A model generated the notes under the pieces. That model was not told the origin of the DNA. It made no database searches and saw only the letters and a list, made by a program, of their open reading frames with translations. Positions 22,622 to 33,500 of a stretch of DNA of 64,000 nucleotides are shown in pieces. Numbering within the stretch: the stretch's first letter is position 1; each line of letters opens with the position of its first letter. Position numbers and translations under genes: made by a program. The DNA is from Panopea generosa. Lineage: Eukaryota > Mollusca > Bivalvia > Adapedonta > Hiatellidae. The stretch is from contig CM055899.1 in the NCBI GenBank assembly GCA_029582155.1, forward strand, positions 72,221,719 to 72,285,718, read 5' to 3'.

Positions 22622-22790
22622 GTGATAGTATCGGACCTCGGATCAAATGTTCGTGAGTTCGGGTCCTCGCCACGTGTATGTGTAGTGTCTTTGGACAAGA
22701 CATCAATAATTATGCTTAGTACTGGTTCTACATAAGTTCTAGCGTGATGCGTCCAGGTTGTAAAATTCGATGTGAAATAAAAGTTTAACA
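22622..22790 (+). repeat. SINE fragment, 'CTTAGTACTGGTTCTAC' family
   Basis: B box-like GAGTTCGGGTCCTC, followed by a body (TGTCTTTGGACAAGACA, TTAGTACTGGTTCTAC) shared in reverse with copies near 26.8, 34.1 and 53.5 kb. Confidence 0.55.
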
Positions 22791-22794
22791 AAGT

Positions 22795-22930
22795 TTAAAG
22801 TTGTGGATTGGAGCCCAGCTTGGTAAAGATACTTTATGTGAGAAAATGTCCCAGTTACTTGCAAAGGACAATGGTTCTTCTCAGATTTGTTTTAGATTTT
22901 ATGTATTGAAAATGGCGTTATAAAGGAGTA
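22795..22930 (+). repeat. SINE fragment, Leu/Ser-like family
   Basis: Shares ACTTTATGTGAGAAAATG, CAGTTACTTGCA, GGACAATGGTTCT and GAAAATGGCGTT with the fuller copy at 44,101. The tRNA-like head is degraded. Confidence 0.55.
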
Positions 22931-23048
22931 CATGTACGATACCATCTTATGTAGAATCACTATGCCAACCCTGCACTTAAGTAGAATCAGAATCTTGTAA
23001 ACTTCAAAAAATTTGAATATTCTCTCAGAAGATTTTAGATTGCATTAG

Positions 23049-23129
23049 CTGTGTGCAGATTCCGGACTGTTTCAGCTTAGATGTGCAGATTTAATACTGT
23101 ATTAGAATGTGTGCAGATTTCGGACTGTA
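23049..23129 (+). repeat. tandem 'GCAGATTTCGGACTGTATT' units, left set
   Basis: Three spaced copies of a unit of about 20 bp (GTGTGCAGATTCCGGACTG, GTGCAGATTTAATACTG, GTGTGCAGATTTCGGACTG). The same unit recurs inverted at 23,570-23,590 and 23,919-23,960. Arrays of subterminal repeats in opposite orientation are typical of DNA-transposon ends. Confidence 0.55.
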
Positions 23130-23491
23130 TTTGGGTATATGTGTTATTACTTATTAACATAGAACAATGTTATTCATGCAAGAAGATGCCAAAAACATGG
23201 TCAATGGAGCTGTGGCCAGTAATCTTGTATGAAAGTAAGCGATGAGGTATAATCACATTTAGAAAACTCTGCCTTCCCACACAGATCAAAAAGAACAGAG
23301 AGACAAGCAGTTGAAATTACACATCACAGACAAAAAATAGTTAACTCGGTGTGGGAATGGCAAATTTGAGTTACAACGTTGATATTCTATATACCTTACT
23401 ATAAAACAAGACCTTTTTTATTCAATGATGCATTTTAAGCTCCTGCAAACTACGTGTTTTTGTCATGATGTATAACGAAACCAACTTTCTT

Positions 23492-23550
23492 TACTCGAAA
23501 CTCCTTTTTTCTTACTTGAAACTCATATTTCTTACTCGAAACTCACTACC
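23492..23550. repeat. short tandem repeat, CTTACTCGAAACTC
   Basis: Three or four degenerate copies of a unit of about 19 bp (TTACTCGAAACTC with a T-rich spacer). Confidence 0.6.
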
Positions 23551-23604
23551 TACTAAAAGTTAATCGCCATACAGTCCGAAATCTGCAAATATACTTGAGT
23601 AATA

Positions 23605-23917
23605 CGGGGGCCTAGCTTCCTATAGGCACTGTGGGCACGTGCCTACACTTTTTTTTTTGAGAAATAAAAAAAAATGTCAAAATGCAATGATAATCGGACC
23701 CCAAGGCTACTTCCTTTTTTTCCTTTATTAAAGTGAACACACCTAAAACATTAATATCAATTTATTTGTTCATAAAACATTGAATTCCAGGTTAATATTA
23801 GGATAACCAGGCCCCTTAAAATAAGAAAATGCACTTAAGACAGTCTAGCTGATTTCTTTTTCGGGGGACCACCCTACAACTGTGCCTACCATCGTTTTTA
23901 GCAAAGCCACGCCCCCG
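23605..23917. mobile_element. MITE with CGGGGGC terminal inverted repeats
   Basis: The left end CGGGGGCCTAGCTT and the right end (reverse complement CGGGGGCGTGGCTT) match at 12 of 14 bases over a 313-bp element with no coding frame. AATAC occurs at both edges as a candidate target duplication. The ends (GGGCCTAGC and GCACGTGCC near the left) resemble hAT-type termini, but the superfamily is not proven. It sits inside the array of inverted GCAGATTTCGGACTG units. Confidence 0.6.
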
Positions 23918-23918
23918 A

Positions 23919-23962
23919 ATACAGTCCGAAATCTGCACGACTACTAATACAGTCATAAATCT
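23919..23962 (-). repeat. tandem 'GCAGATTTCGGACTGTATT' units, right set (inverted)
   Basis: AATACAGTCCGAAATCTGCAC is followed by a second copy (TAATACAGTCATAAATCTGC). These are inverted copies of the set at 23,049-23,129; the best pair matches over about 20 bases. Confidence 0.6.
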
Positions 23963-24493
23963 GCTCAGCTACTTGCATACGATAGCTTATATTCTTCCAA
24001 AATGTTAGAAAATAAATCATTTGATAAGTTTCAATAGTTCTTGGATTTTTTAACTTAATGTGAAGATCGTAAAATACTCACTATGTGAAAAGGAATATTT
24101 TGACAAAGGAGGTAAGTAAAATAAATTATTTTGAAATTGAAATATAAGATGTGTGTCCATTTTCTTCCATACAATGAAAGAGCATCGTTTACATATATTA
24201 GTATAAATTGCTGTTACGTAGGTAAAGAATATGGATAATGTTATAATAATATCGAGGCATTCAAAGGTTTGACCATAGATCTAATCACTTCTCTAGTTAA
24301 GGGCTATTGTGTTCTCTGCAATTTGACCCGCGTGAACTGGCGAATAGATAATGTGAATAAAACACCACAAAAAAATTCTAACAGTTAGTTACTATTATGT
24401 TCACCGTACACTTTTGTACGGTAACACCGTTTAGAAGGGATCTAAAACATATAGCAATAATAGAAATTAAATATGTAAAATGAGTAGTACCAG

Positions 24494-24531
24494 CCAATTA
24501 TAGTGATCACATGACCTCTTGTAAATGAAAA
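24494..24531 (+). promoter_or_regulatory. candidate proximal promoter / 5' UTR of ANKFY1
   Basis: Just before the inferred ATG are a CCAAT box (24,494-24,498) and an E-box in GATCACATGACC (24,505-24,516). The spacing is short, so these could lie in the 5' UTR. The call rests on motifs and on the exon 1 assignment. Confidence 0.3.
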
Positions 24532-24541
24532 ATGGCCGACG
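24532..24541 (+). CDS. ANKFY1: ANKFY1 coding exon 1 (10 coding nt)
   Basis: ATG GCC GAC G followed by the donor GTAAAT. Joined to exon 2 it reads MADGEVTKLQNHL, aligning without gaps to the human start MAEEEVAKLEKHL. The start was chosen because exon 2 has no ATG and its phase needs one leading base. The 6.7-kb distance is the weak point. Confidence 0.7.
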
Positions 24542-27500
24542 GTAAATTAATTTTTTTATCGATTTCCAAAACTTTCATTTAATTTACCATAACAGTGCTT
24601 TTAGCTTTCATATTTACGATTCATTTTAGTTGCTTTGATGCAGAAGGGTCGTATTTATCTGAGCTGTAACATATTTAAACCTTGTTACAATGATTTTACC
24701 CCGATACTGTTCCTCTGTTTTTGTGGGTGGGGTGAAATGGTAACAACGGTGTTTTCAGTTTGTAATCTTCTTAGTTTATTTCTTGTTCTATTGATGTAGA
24801 TGAAATTAAATAACATGTATGAAAGACTGCACACATTTAAATAAAATTGTTGCTAGGCTTCTAATCTTAACTGATAACAAAAGTACATAATAGAAGGGGT
24901 GGGGTCCATCAATATGGCCTGGCTCGATCTGACTATCAATCCAGCGTCATGTATTAGACTCTCCTCCTGACCACAGCATCCATAATGATTGATATATGAC
25001 ATTGCATTTCATTGTCATTCATTTCATTTCTCACCGCTGATTGAAGTGGGAAAGTTACCGGTTATTTAATTTTTAATTGATTTATAGTCTTTTGAGTAAC
25101 TATTTTGACATAGGAGAATCCCTTGTATACCTAATATCGCGATATACCTATTACTGCAAATGCCCTTATAATAACAATCTGGAAAAAACATGCGCAAAGC
25201 TCCAACTTCCTATAGCGTCGGCATTTGTTTGCATTTCTTAACTGCAACAGTTTTTTACTCAGCACACTTAAGTAACCTTATTACTGTTTAGTATTGATGT
25301 CATTCTTTACATGGGTGAATTTTTTCTAGACTCGCAGTATTAGGTATGACCAGTATATTACCCATACAAATTAGGATCTAGGGGTAAAATGGTAGTTTTT
25401 TTACTAGGAGGCTGCAGTAAGGTGTATGTTAACATCATGCTCTATTACAGCAATAATAACCCACAAATCTTAGCTACAAATATCACACAAACAGTCGATC
25501 ATCAATTTCTCTTCAGTATCCTTCGCTTTACATGAAATCTGACTGATCTTTTTTGTTAAGCAGCCATAATAACAGTACTTGAGTGACACCTCATTAAATT
25601 AAATTGGTTTGTTAATTACAAATTAATGACAACCGCGGACATCCTGCTGGCCTTCTGCTTCCTGGGTAGAGCCAGTGGAACCAGTGTGTCTTTTTAGGAA
25701 GCATCTTATTGAGCTGGGAATTAAACCTCAGTTGTGAGTGGCCAACACCATATCCACTGCACTACTGCCCCGCTTATGTCAGTTACTTGGGGAGATGTGC
25801 TCAAATACAATATTGTTTATCAATCATCACATAGACTTTGGCGAGATGGTGACTCAAATTCACAACCACTATATTAATTGTCAGAGCCGCTACCAACTGA
25901 GCTAACCAGCCAGGCCCAGTACATTGCCAAAAAAATCGTTGTATCAAATATATTTTTTAAAATTTTACTCCTCAGTATTTTTTTTATACATCTTCATTAA
26001 TAAAATGACAACTTACATGTTCTAAATGATGCTTAAATTTGAAATTGTTTGCTCTTTTCAGTCGTTGAACTTCTGATTAATACTAATAATTAAATGAAAT
26101 ATAAAACATTTTTATACCATTAAATGGTTAAAATGATGCTTATCTCTGAACCTAGTTTCACCAACAAATATAAGTAAATACATAAATACATAAAAACTTA
26201 AATCAAAATAAAGCATCCAGGTGATCATGGTTTTAGACTGGCTACAGGAAAATGGCATTTTGTTTCAATTACACTCATTAAACAATATTAAAGCAAAGTA
26301 ACCAGTCAAAATAAAGCAAAGTTTTTTAAGAATTCAAGTGAAACTTAAGAATATGTTGGTGAAACAAGCTGAAATCTAAAACAAAATAATTAGCAAGTTG
26401 AGTTGCATTTTATTGCTTCTACAGATTCCATGCTAACACGCCATGTGGATGATCTACTTACTAACCAAACTAACTCTTCTGGCAAGTTTTGTGTTGTACA
26501 TCATGTATTCCCATCTCCAATGTTGTGTGAAAGTCTGTAACCTCTCTTAATCTTTGTACGACCTTCTTTAGTTACAGTGGATTTGTATTCCTTGTGCACT
26601 GATATACATAGTGAACATGTTTTTTTTAACTGTAGCAAGTTAAAAGGCATGTTTTTAACTTTATTATGACTCCTCACCGCCCCATCCCCCTCCCCCCCAC
26701 TTATTTTGGCGAGACATATTTTGTTTTTAGCTTGGATGTCTGCCAGGGAGGTTGCTTTTCTGTTGTTTTATGTCAACTTATTTATTTTACCGTGACTGAC
26801 AAGTAATTACAGCTTTGACAACTAATGCTTGAAGTCTTCCGGGTAGATCCAATATTAAGCATATACAAATAAAGTGTCCTGCTCAAGGACACCACACAAA
26901 GTCATGGTGTAGAATGGAACTCACGACCCTCCAATCATGGATCCACATGACCATGTGCTCCTGCAGGTTTCTCAGTAGCACTCAAAGTGGAGGGTCATCT
27001 GAACCCAAGGTCTCGAGAGTCTCAAATTTTGGGAGTCGATGTGGACCAGTAGTTGTATGCATTAATTTGTTAAATATCTCCATTTTTTGTGGTTGGTTGT
27101 AAATTTTTACTTGGCTAATAAGACATGTTCTGTTCCAGACATGCAACTGCTATTTGTTTAAACAAGCATGCAATCTCTGTCTGTGCATTCTTTGTTTTGT
27201 GTGAACAAAATGACTATATTTATATAATTAAAGGGACACATGGCAATTTTGATAAATTGTTACTTAAAACTATTTCTTAAAATGATATAGATTATTTTTT
27301 TATGAGAACACCAGAGTGTGTTCGAAACTAGTGTGATACCACTAGTTTTATATAAAAAAAAATGATTTGATTTTCTTAGCTATTAAGTTATAGATAATGT
27401 TAATATGGTTTTACATTTATAGGTGTAACAACTGATTTCATATGTGAACATGAGTAAAATTTGAGTTCAACATTGCCATGAGCCTAAAATATCAATCCAT

Positions 27501-30500
27501 CTGTCCGTCAATTTACCATCGATCCATCCCATCCATCCAATCCTGTCTCATATTATCAAAAGTCTCATTTTTAGCTCTACTGGCTAAAGGCCAGAAGTGC
27601 TTATGCGCTGGTGCGTTGTCCGTCGTCTGTTAGCAGCACTTTCCTAAAACCACTAGGCCAATTAAACTAAAACTTCACATGGATGTTCTATTGCATAGGA
27701 GACTACACAGAAGATTTTTTTTCAAACCTGAATTTCAAGATGGCTGCCATTACTAAAAATAGTCCAAAACTTAAAAAATCTTCTTCTCGTGACAGATTTT
27801 CAAAATGTTTATGTAGTAATGATAACCAACTATAGTTTTGTTAGATTTGTTCAAATGGTGTCCCTAGGGTTAAAAATGACCCTGCCCTGAGGGTTCAGTT
27901 GGGGAACGCATGTCATAATAAATATATTTTTTTTTTAAATGGAAATGATTACTGGGTTCCACTGTCTCTTAAGGGGTCAAAAGGGGCCCCAAAAGGGTAA
28001 AAAATGGGAATTACAAATATCATTTTCTTAAGAACCGGTATGTCAGATTTGTTCATATTTGGCATAAATTATCCTTATGTGTAGGGGTTTGATTGCAGGT
28101 AAGAATTTAGGGGCTAAAATTTATAGGGGCCCTGTAAGGGGACTTAGAATTTTACATAGGAATGCTATGGGAAAACAGAAAATTCTCTTTTTTTTTCATC
28201 TATTTAGGCAAAATTATTATTCAGTTGGAGTTCTGAAGTATCATATTGTCATAGGAAATAAGATTTGGCTCATTTAGGAGAATTGACTTTCCATTAGGGG
28301 CCAGGGTGGGTTAAAAAAAGGTTAAAATAGAAAATTTTCAAAAAAACGTTTTCTCAACAACTGGTCAGTCAAATTTGTTCATATTTTTTATGGATTATCC
28401 CAATGAGTATGGGTTTAAAGTCTGTACAAATCAAGGATCTAGTATTTATAGGGCCCTGTAAGGGGTCTTTGAGTTTTATATAGTAATACTATTGGAAAAC
28501 GGAAAATTCTCTTTTTTATCATTCATTTATGACTTTTTTTATTCAGTTTGAGTTTTGAAGCAATTTCTAGTCAATACAAATATGATTTTGTTCGATAGGA
28601 AGTACCGGTATTGACTTTCTAAAATGGGCCAGGTGGGGTCAATAAATGATTAAAATTGAACATTGTCATAAATCTTATTTTCAACAACCGGTCAGTCAAA
28701 TTTGTTCATATTTGATATAGATTATCCCTATGATTTATAAATCTAAGTTTGTACAAATCAAGGGACACTGGGATGTAAAGAGGCCCTGTAAGGGTCTTTG
28801 AGTTTTACATAGGAATACTATGAGAGAAAATGGGAAATTCTCATTTTTTTATCCATTTGGGTAAATGTGTTGTTCAATTTGATATCTAAAGCATTGTCTA
28901 GTAACAATAATTTTGATTTTGTTCAATAAAGAGGGTTGAATTTCCATAAGCGGCCAGGGGGCAGATGGGGCAATAAGGTTAAAATTGGGAATTTTCACAA
29001 ATTTCCTCTTAATAACCTTTCAGTCAAACTAGTTCATATTTGATAAAAATTATTCTTACATCAGCAAGGATTAAAGATTCTTCATATCAAAAGGTTGGGA
29101 TATACTGGGGCCTTGTAATGTGACTTTTACATAGGAATATTATAAGGAAAACCAAATTTTTGGAAGCAGTGTTTTGATGTTGATAAACAGATCAACCTCT
29201 CAAAGTAATTGATTTAAATATACATTCATAATTTCATATATATATATATATATTTACCCTTATATATTGTTGTATTGCTACTCAATTTTTGCTGCTTATT
29301 AGTTTATCCAAACATATTTAACCGTTAATTAGGTCATCCGACCGTTATGTTGTTGTGTTTCTGTGTTGTATTTTTTAGATTGATTAAATGTAGGTCACGT
29401 TAAACCATTTATATTGCTATTAATTGATAATTTATATTGTTGATTGAAAGCTATATGAGAATCGAACATAACTAAAGTCGGTATTCACATAAATCTGTAA
29501 GTAGGTCATATTTGTTTGTGTTATATTCTCGGACATTCAGGAACATTTTGTGCTGAATGGATTTCATTATCCATAAATCATAACTATTGAACTGGAGATA
29601 TTAAAATTGACTGGAGTTTTAGCACAAAATATATGATCGCCAGACTGAAGATGATTCATTGAAAAACAAAATCTGGAGTTGAAGTTGGAACATAATATAT
29701 ATCTGGATCTGAATCGTTGAAATTCTTGCTTGAGGAGTTGGACAAGTTAAGAGTTCAGATGACTCATTTGAATTGTATATTTGTGTTTTTTTAAGAATTT
29801 TACTATTTTTTAAATAAACAATTCATTCATTATTGGTGATTGTTTGCACATTATTAAAAGGCACTTTAAAGCAGTACATTCTTTTTTTTTTTTTATGAAA
29901 TAATGGGGATAGATATTGAGCAGTGGAGATATAAAATTGGTAGTTTTTCTGGGAAGCATGTGTCGATCAATACTCTATCAAAAAGTCAAATGTCAGAATA
30001 TGAAGGTTTGTTTGTCAAGCTTTTAGACCAGGGTCATCGAATATTCAGTCAATTTTCACAGGGTAGACAGTGTGTACCATGTTGTTTAGCATTTTTTGCA
30101 AATGCATTATTAAAACCGTTTGAAAGGTACTGTTGGTAAAGTATTGATATGGACTCTGTATTGTATGCAAGAGATTATTTAATATACAGATACACGAAAG
30201 ACATATCAAACACACCACATTCTTTTCTATATCCCAATGAATTGCCTTCTTACTTAACATATCAGAAATCTAACTAAGTTTTACATTTTCGAATTAACAC
30301 AAGCAGCGAGCCTTCAATCAGGCCTTTAAGGCCTTTGATTTCATTTTGCATCCATGTGTACAAAAAAACTTCTTTTTAAAATTTGAATTATTTCTGCTAC
30401 GAGTGGGTGATTGAAGTTCTGAAAAATTAAGAGGCTGGGTTGTATAAGGGTTCTGAACAAGGGACTATATTTTTTTACAGATGATAATATGGGAATTTAA

Positions 30501-33500
30501 AGTATTGTTTAAATTTAGTTTTTGTTCAGTATGGGTGTGGTGGGGGTATTTATCCATAAGTTGTTAAGATGACCCCCCAAAGAGGGTAAATATTGTGGAA
30601 TTTCAAAAAGTGCTATGGCCACTCTGAGTCAGTAGAGCGTCCTAAGGCCCTCTTGGGCCTCATGTTCAACATATTCTCAAACTTTACTTCCTGTAAAATA
30701 AATATCACAATTACTAAAAAAAATTGGTTTACTTAACTGCAAAATAGTAAAAGAAGCCAGTGGAAGCATATTCCATTTACACATACAGTTACTGCCTGGT
30801 AGTTAAATATTCTTTGTTTATAAGTTCAATATATATTTGATAAAAAAATATATTTAAATAGATAAACCAGGACATGTATATCTGTCTGTAAAACATTTCA
30901 CATTGCCTGAAATCAGCTTGGTTTGGAAGTAGGGATTGTTTCCAAACTTGATATATGTATAGACTAGTACTTAAAAATGGTGAGTTAACTGAAATTGAAA
31001 TACAGTGAAAGGAAAAAGAAAGTATATATACCTTTAAACGTCGACAGGTCAAGGAACAATAAATGTATTGCATATAAATTTTGTATATTTATATTTCATC
31101 ATATTGTTGAATAAAAAAACAAACATTTAATTCATTTCAAAGCAAAACAGTAAGAAAAAATCAGTTCATTTTCCATCACATGAATAAACTTAGCCAATAA
31201 TGAAATAATTTTAAAAACCAAAATGTATACTTTCTTTTTCCTTTCAGTGTATATAATTTATTCTGTGTTGTTAATTGACAGGTGAAGTGACGAAGTTGCA
31301 GAACCACCTGAGGCTTCTGAGAGAGGAATATGTTAAGTTACAGAAGCGCCTCGCCGAGGTGGAGAAGAAGTACCAGGTGGCGTCGGCAGCTGCGGGTCAG
31401 AGTGGTGACAGTAACTTTGTGACACGTCTCCTCAATACTGTGGCAGGTCTGTTTGATAAAGAGCTTTATAGGTGGGTATGTTTCTTTGACTGAAGGTTTT
31501 TGTGTAGTAATAACTTCAGGAATTGATTATCCACAGTTTCATGTATTCAAGTTCATATTATTTTACATAAAATTAATGTTTGAACTTGAGATTTTCCCCA
31601 AATAACTAGTGGTGAAAAGATGAATGGGACCTAATGTCATTTTTATTTTGAAGTGCTATTTTACTCCATTTGGAGCTTCAGATTGTGACAATCCCTGTAT
31701 TCTATTGGTCAACTATATTAATCAAACTTTCAATGACAAGATGCCCATGGGACTATGCAGAGATCATGCGTATATGTTAAAGTGATGCTTTAACGTAATA
31801 TTGTTCAGATGTTGAGTTTCAGCACTTTGTAGACACATAGGGTTGCAACTTGTGACCATAATTATGTTGGTTGTAAATCTTTTTACGGCGTCCAAAGGTG
31901 AAGTTGTTAAAAAAATGCAATTCCCAACCTTTAAAACCTTATATAATATGGTCGCATATTTCAAAATTACAGTACATAAAGCTTCATTCTGATGCCTTTA
32001 AACTGCCACCAACTCAATATTGTTTACAAAATACCCCAAAAGTAGTCCCTTTAAACCATTGGCATTGGCCATTTGATTGTATACAAGCTTTGAAGTGAAA
32101 AGAATGGTTATTTTACTAACAGTATATGTTTTTAATGACCGCAAGTGCTTGAAGCAAGGAAATTAATGGCAGTTGTTAAATTTTATTGTTTTTGTAGCTC
32201 ACATGAGCCAAAGGCTCACATGTGAGCTTTTGTGAATTTCTGGTGTCCATTGTCTGTTGTCCGTTGGCTGTCTTCTGTCGTTAACTTTTAGCTTCTAACA
32301 ACTTCTCTGAAACCACTGGGCCAATTTTGATATAACTTAACAGAAATGTTCCTTGGGTGACCCTATAGTTTACTATATAAGCTTTAGTAAAAACTTAAAA
32401 AATCTTCTTGTCATAAACTACTGGTTCGATTTTAAAATCATTTCACAGAAATGATCCTTGGGTGACCCTCTACCAAGTTTGTTCAAGCCATCTTTATTAG
32501 TCAAAAAACATGGTTTCCAGGGTGTGGGGTTAGTTTTCTATATAAGCTATAGCAAAAACTTAAAAAATCTTCTTGTCAGAAACTACTGACTCGATTTTAA
32601 AATAATTTCACAGAAATGTTCCTTGGGTGACCTCTTCCAAGTTTGTTCAAGTCATCTTGATTCGTCAAAAAACATGGCAGCCAGGGGGTGGGGTTAGTTT
32701 ACTATATAAGCTATAGTAAAAACTTAAAAAATCTTCTTGAAAGAAACATCTGGCACGATTTTAGATAATTTCACAGAAAAGGTCCTTAGGTGACCCTCTA
32801 CCAAGTTTGTTCAAGTCATCTTGATGCGTCAAAAACATGGCCGCCAGGGTGTTGGGCAAGTTTAATAAGTAAAAATTTAAAAAATCTTCTTGTCAGAAAC
32901 TACTGGCTCGATTTTAAAATAATTTCACAGAAATGTTCCTTGGAGGAACCCCCAGCAAGTTTGTTCAAACTGTAGTGATTTGTCAGAAAACATGGGGGCC
33001 AGGGGGTGGGGTTAATTTACTATATAAGCTGCAGTAAAAACTGAAAAAATCTTCTTGTCAGAAACCACAAGATTAATTTTAAAAACTTCTTCGCAGAAAT
33101 GTTCCTTGGGTGACCCTTTACCAAGTTTGTTCAAGCCGTTGTGATTTTTTAAAAAACATGACCGCCACAGTGAGGTGCTAGTTAACTATATAGGCAGCTA
33201 TAGTAAAAACTTCAAAAGCCTTCTTGTCAGAATCTACTGACCTGATTTCAATGTAATTTCACTGACATTTACCATGGGTGAACTCTACCAAGTTTGAACT
33301 CTTCTACACATCTATTACATCTTCAAAACATATCAAAATTCTTGCCCATCTTGTTTTTCTTGAATTTTGAGTGTACATGTATTATATAATCTAATTATAA
33401 GTTGGGTGACTTAAGGTGAGTCAGGTGAGCGATAAAGGGCCATCTTGGCCCTCTTGTTTAAATTTAAATTAACACATTGAAGGTTTTGTGTGACATTTCC

